64,000 nt of DNA. It comes from Rhinopomastus cyanomelas (Eukaryota; Chordata; Aves; Bucerotiformes; Rhinopomastidae). The notes under the pieces were generated by a model that was given only the letters and a program-made list of their open reading frames with translations, had not been told where the DNA came from and did no database searches. Of this stretch, positions 24,272 to 35,900 are shown one piece after another; within the stretch, counting starts at the first letter, position 1, and each line of letters starts with the position of its first letter. A program made the translations under genes and the position numbers. The DNA lies in assembly GCA_013400115.1 (NCBI GenBank), contig VXBP01003750.1, positions 1 through 64,000 on the forward strand, given 5' to 3'.

Positions 24272-24760
24272 AATCTGGGGCCTTCAGTTCAAGAAGGATG
24301 CAGAGCTGCTGGAGGGTGCCCAGTGTAGAGCAATGAAAATGATGAAAGAAGTAGAATGCCTCCCTTATGAGGAAAGGCTGAGGGAGCTGTGTCTCTAGAG
24401 CTTGGAGGAGACTGAGGGGTGACCTCATTAATGTCTATAAATATGTGAAGGGTGGGTGTCAGGAGGATGGAGCCAAGCTCTTCTCAATGTCATCTGGTGA
24501 TAGGACAAGGGGCAATGGGTGTATGCTGGAACTTAGGAGGTTCCACATCAATATCAGAAGGAACTTCTTCCCAGTGAGGGTGACGGGGCTTTGGAACAGG
24601 CTGCCTAGGGGAGTTGTGGAGTCTTCTTCTCTGGAGATGTTTAAAACCTGCCTGGATGTGTCCCTGTGCGACTTGGTGTAGGTGATCCTGCTGTGGCAGG
24701 GAGATTGGACTGGATGATTTTTCGAGGTCCCTTCCAATCCCTAACGTTCTGTGATTCTGT
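24272..24760 (+). mobile_element. CR1 LINE, 5'-truncated
   Basis: FKKDAELLEGAQCRA through LPYEERLREL to the tail CCCTAACGTTCTGTGATTCT. Confidence 0.92.
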
Positions 24761-24868
24761 GTGACCTACAAGTGAAGTCAGGATGACGTCTGTCCTTCAG
24801 GCATAATATTTCAGACTTCAATAGCTTCAGAGCAATTTTCTCTCCTGTTACTGAGAGCAGAACAGATC

Positions 24869-24899
24869 TTCTAATCCCTAATGATTTTATGATTCTATG
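24869..24899 (+). mobile_element. CR1 tail remnant
   Basis: CTAATCCCTAATGATTTTAT followed by GATTCTATG. Confidence 0.6.
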
Positions 24900-25233
24900 T
24901 CCATCAGAGCATGTTTTGACTTTTTTTTTCTTTAGTTTCTGGTGTTCTGAACAGGGTTGCTGCAAAACACTGCACCTGTTTCAATATACTGAAAAGGAGC
25001 AGTGGGACTGTTCCCTTCTGCATTTTTTCCTTTCCAACAAGCTGCTTACCACATGGAATAATGGTGGGCACAGAGACAATCTTACTCAGGATGACACTAT
25101 GTCCTAAGTATTATGATGTGTGACAGCTAGAGGCTGGTCTCCGTTACCTGGAAGCTGACGGCTGTAGGAGAAGACTGGGGCAGAATGAGCAAACTGATTT
25201 ACCTACAGGTTTTTGGGCTAGTTTGCTGCAGCC

Positions 25234-25901
25234 TAAGGCCATGGGCTAGAAATAATCATAGAATCATGGAATCATCAATGTTGGAAAGGACCTTTAAGAT
25301 CATGAAGTCCAACCATCCACCGTACAGCTCTTAACCATTAAACCATCTCCAAAAACACCATGTTGACCCATTTTTTGAACTCTTCCAGGGATGGTGCCCC
25401 TACCACCTGCCTGGGCAGCCTGTTCCAAGGGCTCACCACTCTTTCTGTGAAGAAGTTTTTACTAATATGCAATCTGAACCTGCTGTAATGCAACTTGACC
25501 CTGTTTCCTGTTGTTCTATTGCTCATCACTAGGGAAAAGAGGCCAATGCCTGCCTCACTCAACATTCTTTCAGGTTGATGATGGAGGGAAACAACTGTGA
25601 AGTGACTTGGTGAGTTCTCCAAGAGTGAAAAAGTGTGTGGGTTTGGGATGACATGGTAAATAAGTTTGTGTGCATACCAGTCCCAGAGAGAAAGGAGACA
25701 ACCATTTCTGTGTAGATACACCACTGAGTTATGATGACAGGTCCAATGAATAAACTTCAAAGACTGAAGACACCAACAGCTGCCTACGCATTAACCATTG
25801 ACCTCACCAGGAAATCTAATGTTTGCTGGAACAGCAATGAGCACTCAGGCTGGCAGATCTTGGCTGCCCCAACAGTCATGGGAAGGAAGTGTGTCTGTCA
25901 G
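25234..25901. repeat. 668-bp exact duplication, copy 1 (likely assembly artefact)
   Basis: This segment, TAAGGCCATGGGCTAG to GTGTGTCTGTCAG, recurs at 25903-26570 without a difference I could detect. A single N separates the copies, and a 140-codon minus-strand open frame is identical in both. Such a join is typical of overlapping contig ends that were not merged. Confidence 0.93.
25258..25575 (-). mobile_element. CR1 LINE fragment (in duplication copy 1)
   Basis: CATAGAATCATGGAATCATC and GCCTGGGCAGCCTGTTCCAA mark a reverse CR1 3' region of a less common subfamily. Confidence 0.85.
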
Positions 25902-25902
25902 N
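25902..25902. other. single-N join between duplicated segments
   Basis: One N lies exactly at the boundary of the two 668-bp copies. Confidence 0.95.
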
Positions 25903-26570
25903 TAAGGCCATGGGCTAGAAATAATCATAGAATCATGGAATCATCAATGTTGGAAAGGACCTTTAAGATCATGAAGTCCAACCATCCACCGTACAGCTCT
26001 TAACCATTAAACCATCTCCAAAAACACCATGTTGACCCATTTTTTGAACTCTTCCAGGGATGGTGCCCCTACCACCTGCCTGGGCAGCCTGTTCCAAGGG
26101 CTCACCACTCTTTCTGTGAAGAAGTTTTTACTAATATGCAATCTGAACCTGCTGTAATGCAACTTGACCCTGTTTCCTGTTGTTCTATTGCTCATCACTA
26201 GGGAAAAGAGGCCAATGCCTGCCTCACTCAACATTCTTTCAGGTTGATGATGGAGGGAAACAACTGTGAAGTGACTTGGTGAGTTCTCCAAGAGTGAAAA
26301 AGTGTGTGGGTTTGGGATGACATGGTAAATAAGTTTGTGTGCATACCAGTCCCAGAGAGAAAGGAGACAACCATTTCTGTGTAGATACACCACTGAGTTA
26401 TGATGACAGGTCCAATGAATAAACTTCAAAGACTGAAGACACCAACAGCTGCCTACGCATTAACCATTGACCTCACCAGGAAATCTAATGTTTGCTGGAA
26501 CAGCAATGAGCACTCAGGCTGGCAGATCTTGGCTGCCCCAACAGTCATGGGAAGGAAGTGTGTCTGTCAG
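25903..26570. repeat. 668-bp exact duplication, copy 2
   Basis: Second copy of 25234-25901. It continues into unique sequence that leads to the CKMT2 3' end. Confidence 0.93.
25927..26244 (-). mobile_element. CR1 LINE fragment (in duplication copy 2)
   Basis: Identical to the CR1 at 25258-25575; probably the same physical element counted twice. Confidence 0.85.
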
Positions 26571-26764
26571 TGAGAGCGGGGTGCTCACAGGAGACTCTGT
26601 AAGCGTGGCCATAAGTGCAAATACAGGGTGGAGTTAGCTGTTTGCATTACTGAGAGGGTACTTTGCCTGTCATCACACAAAGATAAAAGGAAAGTAGTCC
26701 ACAGAAGATGGTGCTAAGGTATTTTTATGGGGTGCATCCCATAAAGTAAAGCTGCATGAGGACA

Positions 26765-26860
26765 CCAGGTATCAGGTAGTGTTTTATTACACAAGCTATT
26801 TATACAGAGATATAAAGAGGAGCGTTTCTGCCAGAGTGGCAGCCACCATCATCAGCAAGA
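26765..26860 (-). terminator. CKMT2: CKMT2 short 3' UTR and poly(A) signal
   Basis: AATAAA lies on the minus strand at 26788-26783, about 75 bp after the stop codon, so the 3' UTR is predicted to be near 100 nt. The cleavage position is estimated. Confidence 0.75.
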
Positions 26861-26980
26861 TCACTTCCTGCCAAACTGAGGCAGCGGTGGTGGCACTCTG
26901 ATGTCTTGACCTCTTTCCAGTTTCTTCTCACAGTCAACTAGATAATTGACCCCATCGATGACAATCTGGACCAGCTCTAC
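26861..26980 (-). CDS. CKMT2: CKMT2 coding exon 9 (C-terminus and stop)
   Basis: This exon has 39 codons plus TGA, from VELVQIVIDGVNYLVDCEKK to PPPLPQFGRK. The basic C-terminal end is the membrane/cardiolipin contact in mitochondrial isoforms. The acceptor is TTATTGTAG. Confidence 0.97.
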   Translation of the reverse strand, partial: VELVQIVIDGVNYLVDCEKKLERGQDIRVPPPLPQFGRK

Positions 26981-29900
26981 CTACAATAAGAAAACAGTTG
27001 TAATAGAAGCTTAGATGATGCTAGTAGTAGACTTGTGCTGCCAGGACAGCAAGTAAGCTATGAGTAAGAAGGGTCACAGCATAGAGAGAAAACACCTTGT
27101 GACACAATGAATGTGGGTCATGCTGATTCAGTGGAACCCCACAACAGTTCCTTTCTCCTGTTTGCCCTGAATTGGATGACAAGCAATAGAAATTGTCAAT
27201 TAGGCCCATAAATTGATGTCTACCAATTTCTGCTCCTACTTGTATTTTTGTAGGAACAAACCCAAGAAACAAAAGCTTTTATACAAAATGTTTAGGCATG
27301 AGTTGAGAGAACTGTTTCAAATATGACCACCGTGAGGGTGCAGAATCATCTCCAGGTGTTTACTTGGCACAGCAAGGGGTACCTGTCTGTTCTGTTCTCC
27401 ACAGAATATATATGAGGGCGAAGAAACCACAACAGCAGTGCTGTGAGTGCCTAGCACCCTTGCGTAATTCTCACTGAAGCAGCAAATGCCTTTTGCTGTT
27501 TCTTCTCAGATGGGAAGAGTCAGTCACATAGCTGGGGTGGGGAGGATGGCAGGACTATCTGTTTGACCACAGCCATTTGAAGTGCCCGAGAAAACACCAG
27601 ACCAGTCTTGTACTTCTTCACAAGCATGGCTCAGGACCACATGTTCCCCATGAATCCCAGATGAATCCCACATGAATCACAGAATCACAGAATCATAGAA
27701 TCATTATGGATTGGAAAGGACCTCGAGAGATCATTTAGTCCAATCCCCCTGACACAGCAGGATCACCTAGACCAAGTCACAGAGGAACACATCCAGGTGG
27801 GTCTTGAACATCTCCAGTGATGGAGACTCCACAACCACCCTGGGCAGCCTGTTCCAGTGCTCCGTCACCCTGAGTGTGAGGAAGTTTCTCAGGTTGATGT
27901 GGAACCTTCTATGTTCCAGCNACACCCGGCCTCAATGACTGGTCAGATGTGGTGCAAGTTGTCTTAGTCATCCCACCAGCTGCGCTGGCTTTGTGAAACC
28001 CAGGACCCAAATCTCTGATGCAGAGGCACTCTTTCTGGCCTTACATAATCCATCAGCCCTTTGTCTGCAGCTTTTGATTTACACTGAAAGGGGTGGGATT
28101 AGCTCCAGGCCCAGAGCAGCACCAAAATTTGAAATTCTGTGTGGCAGGAGGTAGTGGCTGTCATCTTTTATTGGAATATTTAAAGACTAGAAGGTGCCTT
28201 GTTTCCAGCAGGTTTTCTCTACAGGCAGTGACATGTGAGGACAACAGGACCTTTTATATTGCTAGCCAGAAAGTGGTAGCGCTTATTTTTCTTAATCTTG
28301 ATGAAATGGTTCATTAGCAATCTGTAATGACTGGCTTGTTAATACTGAATGCAAAGACTAAATCCTATTGTCTCTTTATTGTGACAGCCACTGATTTTCA
28401 AGGGATTTCTTTTCTTTATAGAGCATTTCAGTGGCTTAACAGTTTATTTTGTTGTCTTGCACAGACCAGATGTGTTGGGAAATCAGAGGTCTGACTTTGC
28501 AGCCTCCAGGAGAAAACAAATTTCATATTAAATTTGCATTGACCAGTAACTGAAACCAAGCAAAAGTACAAACAATTTCATCTTGCACCTTTGGGAACTT
28601 AATTCAGTTCTGCAAACCCATTTACCTTGTCATAGAATTTATTTTATTATGCACTGAAAAAAGAAGTCTTATAATGAAATATTTCTATCCCCATGAGTTT
28701 GCCTTGTCTTAGATTTAAAAATCTTCAAGACAGGGATTGGATTTGACCTATTGGATTAATCTTTTGAGTCCTTGCATCACTGACTTCAGTGGAAGTCTTC
28801 ATTCAAGAAAAACTTTGTAGGCTTATAAACTCTGTCAGTAGAACTCATATTAATTAACCATACCATGTAATCCTTTTGTATTATTTGTGGTATTTCAGTA
28901 TAGAGCACCATGATGATGGCTCAGGTATAAATAAATGCCTTTGTCACATACTCTTTCTGTAAATACTGCAGTTTAAGGGTTTTTCACTCTTACTTACTTT
29001 GGTCTAGATCCAAGGGTGAACACAGCTCTGGTCTTAGTGAGGAGAGGGAAGCTGTAGTGGTACCACAGGGCTTATGGTCTGTGACCCAGCTTTTTGCTGC
29101 AGCTCTTTGGCTGTTTCTCCCAGTAAATTTGGTCTTATGAGCAAATAATAAATACCTTATAAGATACTTAAATATAAAACTGAAATGACATCTGGGACCC
29201 AAGTCTTCCAAGAGCACAACAGTACCATAAGGCTGTCCAGACCTTTTCACTCTCTGGCTCAACAAATACGCCAAGTGAAACAGCTTCAAAACAAATCATA
29301 GAATCATAGAATCATTATGGATTGGAAGGGACCTTGAAAGATCATCTAGTCCAATCCCCCTGACACAGCAGGTTCACCTAGACCAAGTAATGTCCGAGAC
29401 ACACCCATCTCGTGGTTTGCAGCCCAGCAGGTAGGGCTCAGAGCTGAAAATTACATCTTTGCCATGATTTAAACCTAGCCCACATCCTGCATCTTCTGCT
29501 CAGTGCCACATCAGACAATGGAGGATGACACCAGTTCCTCTTCCTCCATTGTGCTGGAGTGAAAGGACCGGCCCTGTTCTTCTGCCTAACTGTGGAGAAA
29601 GGGCATCATTCTGAATACTAAAATGAATACAACATCCTAAACCAGTCTTAATTTCAGAGCCTGGTTCCCAGAGTGGCTTAGGACTTGATCAATGCATAGG
29701 AGCTAGTTCAGTGCCTGCTCTACAACTTATAAACATGTCTCATGCCCAGCGCTACTGTGGAGACCACCAGGCAACTATTTCACAGCTGGGCACTCCAGCA
29801 GGCAGGTCTAAGAATTTCTGTGGTGATGCTGAGAAACATCATCCAGAGGGATTTATGTTATGAAAGCCAAACCTTTCCAGCCCCTGTGTACTCTCAACAG

Positions 29901-32900
29901 AGCCCCTCAGCCCAGGGTGCAAGCAGGTTACATCTGTGGAAGTTGTTCAGGGTTGGCTTTTTCCATTGCCATAACAGGAACACGTGCCAAACAGTTCATG
30001 CCTATTAGTAATTTTTCTGTGAATAGGCATTTCCACTGGACCAGGTTCATCAGGACTGAGAAATGTGGCCCCACTGAGATCAGAGTGAATCTATCCAGAG
30101 GGAAACCAACTCATATCAGATCTGAGCTAAAAAGCAAGCGGGGGAAAAAAGAGAAACAAAAAAGGAACAGTTTACCTCTGAGCGACCCATACGATCCAGG
30201 TTGGAAATATCATACACATCTGCCACAGCTGCTGTGTCCACTCCACCAGTGCCACGCTTTTGTAGACGCAGATTCTCCAGGATTTTAGGGAACCTAGGAT
30301 CCTATCAGAAGAAATGGGCTTGAGCAAATTGCCTTTCACCCTGCATATTGTGCTGAACTGCTGCAATGCTGCAAATAAACCTTGACTTAATAGCATCTCC
30401 AGAAAGACAGGCAGAGATGGATAGTTTTCTCAGCTGTTGGATTACAGCCTGTCTTGTTGGCTGTCTGCTGAGCAGATTAATTTCCATACTGAATACAATA
30501 ATTTGTGGACTAACAGTGTGTTCAATTAGTTGTGCATTGTCTGGGACCTTGTCACACGTCATGCTAACATGCAGTCTCTGTAAGCTGTCGTTTTTCATTT
30601 GTTCCTGTATAATTCAGGGGAGCTGACTTATGTTACCAGCCTTTTAAATGGCTTACATACCTTGCTAAGCCTGGGCAGCTTAACGTGAACTCCAGCGCGT
30701 AAACCAGTTCCCAGGTTAGAAGGACAGGTCAGAACATATCCGAGACGCTCGTTCCACATGAATTCCCAGCCCCGTTCTTTAATTAATCTTTCTACCTACG
30801 ATATGGGGGAGAAAAAAAAGCAAAAAGAAAAGGGCAGCATATAAATATTTAAAGTGTCTGCTCATAGCTGAGATTCTTTTCACCAGGAATCTGTATCAGT
30901 GATTTGAGCCTGAATCAAAATGCATTTCTATACCCAGGAAGAAAAGCAGTGTGATGGACACAAATGCTCTTCCTTCACATCACTTCATGGTAGGTGTTCC
31001 CAAGATCTCAATGCAAAGAAACAAGTATTTTATGCAGCCCGAGGGTTCTTAGAGCCTTGGAAACAATTACAAGCCAGTTTCAGTCTTACAAAGTTCTGGG
31101 GTATCACATATTGTAGCAGTCCATCCACAGATGATGTGGACAAGAGTACTGAAGAATAGTATTTGGCCATGTCAGTGCTCCTTCTTATATTGCCTTGGGG
31201 ACCTAGCAGAGTTTTCTTTATTCTTAAAGCAACTTTTTCTCTGCTGGAGCAGTGCACAGGGCTACAGTGGATCCCACAGCCTACTTGAGCCATACTTGGA
31301 CTGTGTAGACAAAACTCTTTCAACCCACATGCTGTACCATGAAGGCTTTTTCAGCCCTCATGTGAATAGCTAGACAAGAATAAAATCCTGGAGCCCTGAC
31401 TATCAATCAGCATTTCAATCACAAACCCCCATATCTCTCCAAAAGTGGCAGTGAGCCAGGGCAGTTCCAAGTCCTGTGCACCACCTCAGCAGCATCCACT
31501 CTACTCCCACTGTTGGGGATGAGAACCAGGAGTCTGGACTAAATAAATCCTTAATTCAAGCAAATCAAGCAATACAGATAAAGTGCTTGATTTATGAATT
31601 CCCACAGACCACAGGCACATCTATCTATATACCCTAGAAAAAAGATATATGTTTGGCCAGCCTGTGCTTAAGTTTTTAACAGAAAATCCACAAAGACATT
31701 TTGTTTATTTCCCCCTACAACTCGGCTAGCAATTTGCCCACGTTTCCTTCATGAGCTCTCTTAGCTGGATTGCCATGTGACTGGTGTTACTTCGTTTTGT
31801 TGCTCCTGGAGATGTCAGTTCGGTGTGAAACACAGTGCTGACAACAGCCCCACATTAAACAAGCAGGGAAAATAAACTCTTTGAGACACTACCTCTTTTA
31901 AACCACGGCAAAACCTTTCAAACACCCGTTTCATGTTGCCACCCTTCTCCATGGAGATCACCCTGGTGTGGTCCTCCTCATTAATCCAGATGAGGAACGT
32001 CTTGTCGTTGTTATGCCTGGTCGAGAGGAGGGGAAATAGAGTTTCTTTAAAAAAGACAAGCACCAAGAAAAATTTGTCAGTGTTCCCCAGTCTTCAGGGG
32101 GTGCATTGGCATTAACTGCAGCAAAATGGCATTTTTCTGCAGAGCAGATTTGCACAGTTGCACTCCCTGTGCCAATGGCGTGATGCAGGTTTCACAGGCA
32201 CAGTGAGAAGAGCAGTTTTTCTCATCACATAATGCTGCTGCAGTGCTGAGTGGGGAAAAATGTGTTGTCTGCTAGCATAAGCACAGCTGGGTCATGCAGT
32301 GCAATGAGAAGCCCAACCCTGCATTGTCTCTTGTTGGGACAGTTTTTGTTGCTCTTAGAAAACTGTGCAGCAGGGAAAAGGCTTTAAAGTTTACATGTTG
32401 CTGGGGGCCAAGCAATACGTGCTTACTTGATTCTCCCCTAGATCAAATCCCAGTGCCTTCTTTATCACTTGGTAGCATGGGATTGCCACACTGATCAGAT
32501 TATGGGTCCAAGGACAGCAGCTGCACATTGCTTCTGGACAGAGTGTTAGTGTTGCTGATTGGTCAGTCCAGCTAAAAATGCTGAAGATACTCTTTCTTGC
32601 TTCAAACAGATCAGTAGAGGCTAGATTTGTTAAATGCTAGGTCAAGCCTCAGGTCACTTTTTGGGGGGCTTTTTCTCTGTTTTCTGCTACAGTGCACAGG
32701 ATGTGATTGATGGAACTAGACTAATTTGTACAAACAGTGGAATATTATCAGGTTTGAATCACATGAAAAACTAAAAGTTCAAGTTTATTGAAGGTCCAAC
32801 ATTCATTTGGTCCTTTACTGAACCTCTCTTCATACTTTTTTGGTCACTTGAACTTTGCCAGTGCAGCACTGAGCAGGTGCAAAGACTCTGTGCCCCAGCA

Positions 32901-35900
32901 TTATGGTCACCTGAGGTCTGATTCCCCTGTCTTCAGTCACATACAAACGTTCAGGGGAGGGTTTTCCAACTAATCTAAGGCCGGCCTGATTCAGCACCCC
33001 TTTAGTTAGTTATCTCTTCCCATTGCTTTAAGGAGCATGGGGGGGAGGCCATGCTCAGTGCATTTAAACTCTGCCATTGCCACTCTTGAGGTCAGTGGGA
33101 ATAGATCTACAGCCCATAAAGGGAATAGGATACCCATCATTACCAGCACAATAATTTTCAGAATGTGTAGTCTTTCTGGCAATTTCTTGCAAGTGAAAGT
33201 CATGTTTTCCAAATGTGGCTTGCAGAAATACTCTCCAATAATGTTTATTTTTTATTTCCCAGTCTACCTGATATTTCACATGTAAAACAAGCTCAAAATC
33301 CTGTTTTATTCAGGAGATCTCCGGGCAGTAATTATATTGTTAGTACTTGTTTGTTTGCAGATACAGTGAGTGGGATGCTTCAGCTTTGTCCTTTTTCTCT
33401 TCCTCAAAGTTAGATGAGGACCAGAGAACTAATCTGAAGCCTGCTGAAATGAAAAGAAATCCTCAGAGATTTTCAGCAGGTCGTCAGGGTTCATAAATGA
33501 TATGGTTTCACAGGGTCTGCTCCCTGACACAAGTCGAGTTCAGCTCATGGAAGCAATACTGGCCATGCTCCTGAGCATGATCCAGTATTGTCAGACCCTA
33601 CTTGCAGAACCTATTTGTGGGTTTTTTCCCCCAAAAGTCCCATTCTTTCTAGAAGTCCTGAGCCTGCCTAGGCCAAGGTTATAGACTCAGTGATTCCTTC
33701 TTAGTTTTTCACCATTAAAGCATCTGTGATCTGCAAATGCTCAGATGTGTAGCAAGATGGACGCAGATGCTGTGCACTGCACAGCTTCCTCCATCCTCTG
33801 CTATCGGGTGTGGGCACTTAACTCACAACTATTATCCCTTCTCTCCACAGAAAGCATTCTGTTTGGGCACAGACTACATCAATTTCGTTGTGGATGTAGA
33901 ATAAGACCTAGAGCAAAGTAGAAGATTCATTGTCTGCATCTTGTTGTTGTCCAGTTCATTTCGAGAGAAAAGGTTACTTTCAGCTCTGGGAATTCAAATA
34001 ACTCTCTGTCTCTTGTCAGTGAGGAGGGGGACAGGATGTTCTGCAGCTGTACGGCTGATGGTTCCATCTGATAGCGTGGCTATACTCCATGTTAGGGTTG
34101 CTTTTGTGACCTCAGCTCTGTCAACTGCATGGTGACTTATGGGCTATTTTTCAAATCAATTTTGTATCTAGAAATAGAAAAAATAGAGATAAAAGCCCAA
34201 AGAAGGAACCACACCAGTGATGCAGTGCTGTATTGATGTTAGTGATGACTCCTGGAGTATAAAAGTCTTACTTGGTCTGTTGTTCATTACTGGTTTTTGT
34301 TTTGGGAGTTCAGGGGACGGGTGTGTATGGGGGATTTGTTGTTTTTTTGTTTGTTTTTAATTAAGAAGTTTATTTTTTTTAAAAGATGAGTGAACATGCT
34401 ATGAGTATGCGGACAGAGTGGCTGCGAGGTTAGGACAAGCAAGCAGATTTGTAACACAATCTTTAAAACACAACACAAGCTTCTGCATGTCACACAACGT
34501 ACCAGATTCCTCTGGCATCTGGCCAGTCACGTGCCATCCCAGCACATGTTAGCAAAGGGGACACTGGCTTATCAAAGAGAAAGTGATCCTGAGCACCAAA
34601 ATGAGGCCGAAAGGAGAGAGAAAGAGAGAAAACAAAACAAAACGCAAGTTTATTCAAGGATGAACTGTAACACTGTCTAAGGCGTTTTATGTGAAGGCAC
34701 TTTACATATAAGTAAATCACATAATGCCACTGGTGAATATGGCCCCTTCTTCCAAAAACTAAAAAAGCATTAACCCAGGTGATTTTAATCTTTCAGAATC
34801 TCACAGACATTGGTAATATGATCGTGTTTTATCAAAAGCATTTTTCTAATGTAGGGATGAATGGAAGGTGAGGGCCTAAAGCACCTTCCAAAGAGTACCC
34901 TGGACGGACCTGGGACTGCTACCACTACAGATGTTTTCTGCACACAGACATATCCCAGGGTAAGAGAAAGCAATGCATTCTTAATGTTTAAAAAAGAAAA
35001 TTAAAATGCTAGTTCTGAAAAGCCACTTCTCCAGCACAGAAAATTAGCAACGTATTTTGGGTGTGAAGCCAAGGTACGAAGTAACTCAGTGCTAAGCTTG
35101 ACCTTTTGGAATCACAGTCTCAGGCTGTTCCTTAACAGAGATGTCATTTCAGATTTAATAAATGTAGCACTTGCTGTGTCACTGACTTACTGCATTTGAA
35201 ATGCTTTAATAATTTTTTTAAACTGAGCTGTTCTTTCCCCAAAGCAAATGATTACTTGTTCATGTGTGTGGTGATAAATTATTAGTTCTTAATTCATCAG
35301 ACACTGTGATGTGAGATGTACGGAGGGTTGGGGATGTGTTTGTTCATTGTTGCATTGTTGTTTTTATTTTGAATCTAGGGTTTCATTAAGAACAGTGAGT
35401 CAAGCTGCCCAGAAAAATATGACATGGAGACAAGCTGAGGTGCTTTACTTCTTTTCCCCTATAATGGAGACTTTCAGGTGTTCATCTTTGAATACTCTCT
35501 GTTGGTTGTGATACTGCCAGAACCCCAGCAAAGCAGAAAGAAAAGGCATTGAGAGTGACAAAAACATTTTCTTTCTCAGCCTGCTTCACTCAACACTTCT
35601 GCTGGAAACAAAAACACCCCTTTTTGCAAGAAAAGAGCTGGGCACTGTTACTTTACCTTATGTGTATACAGCCCAGATCTGAGGAGGACCTCTGTGCTGA
35701 GTGCCATTCAGCTACCACTGATCTAATCCTACTGAGATCAAATGATACTTAGTAAAGGCTGGCAGAAAGCCTGATGCCTCAGAGGTTCTATATCCTAAGG
35801 TACTAGAGGAGGTAATGACACCAAGTTGAAGGTGGAATTGAAGGTTGCAACCTTCAATGCTCCAATTTCTTGCAGTACTATAAAAACAAGCACTGGTGAA

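Noticed and set aside
19377..24681. Family of similar small proteins with GGCQEDG...RRNFF
   Set aside because: These are the C-terminal RT region of different CR1 copies, not a cellular gene family.
25338..26429. Two identical 140-codon minus-strand frames that look like a duplicated gene
   Set aside because: Each is partly CR1 RT C-terminus with unrelated flanking sequence, and the identity follows from the 668-bp duplicated segment around an N.
29860..30288. 142-codon plus-strand frame
   Set aside because: It runs antisense through CKMT2 coding exon 8 and has no domain of its own.
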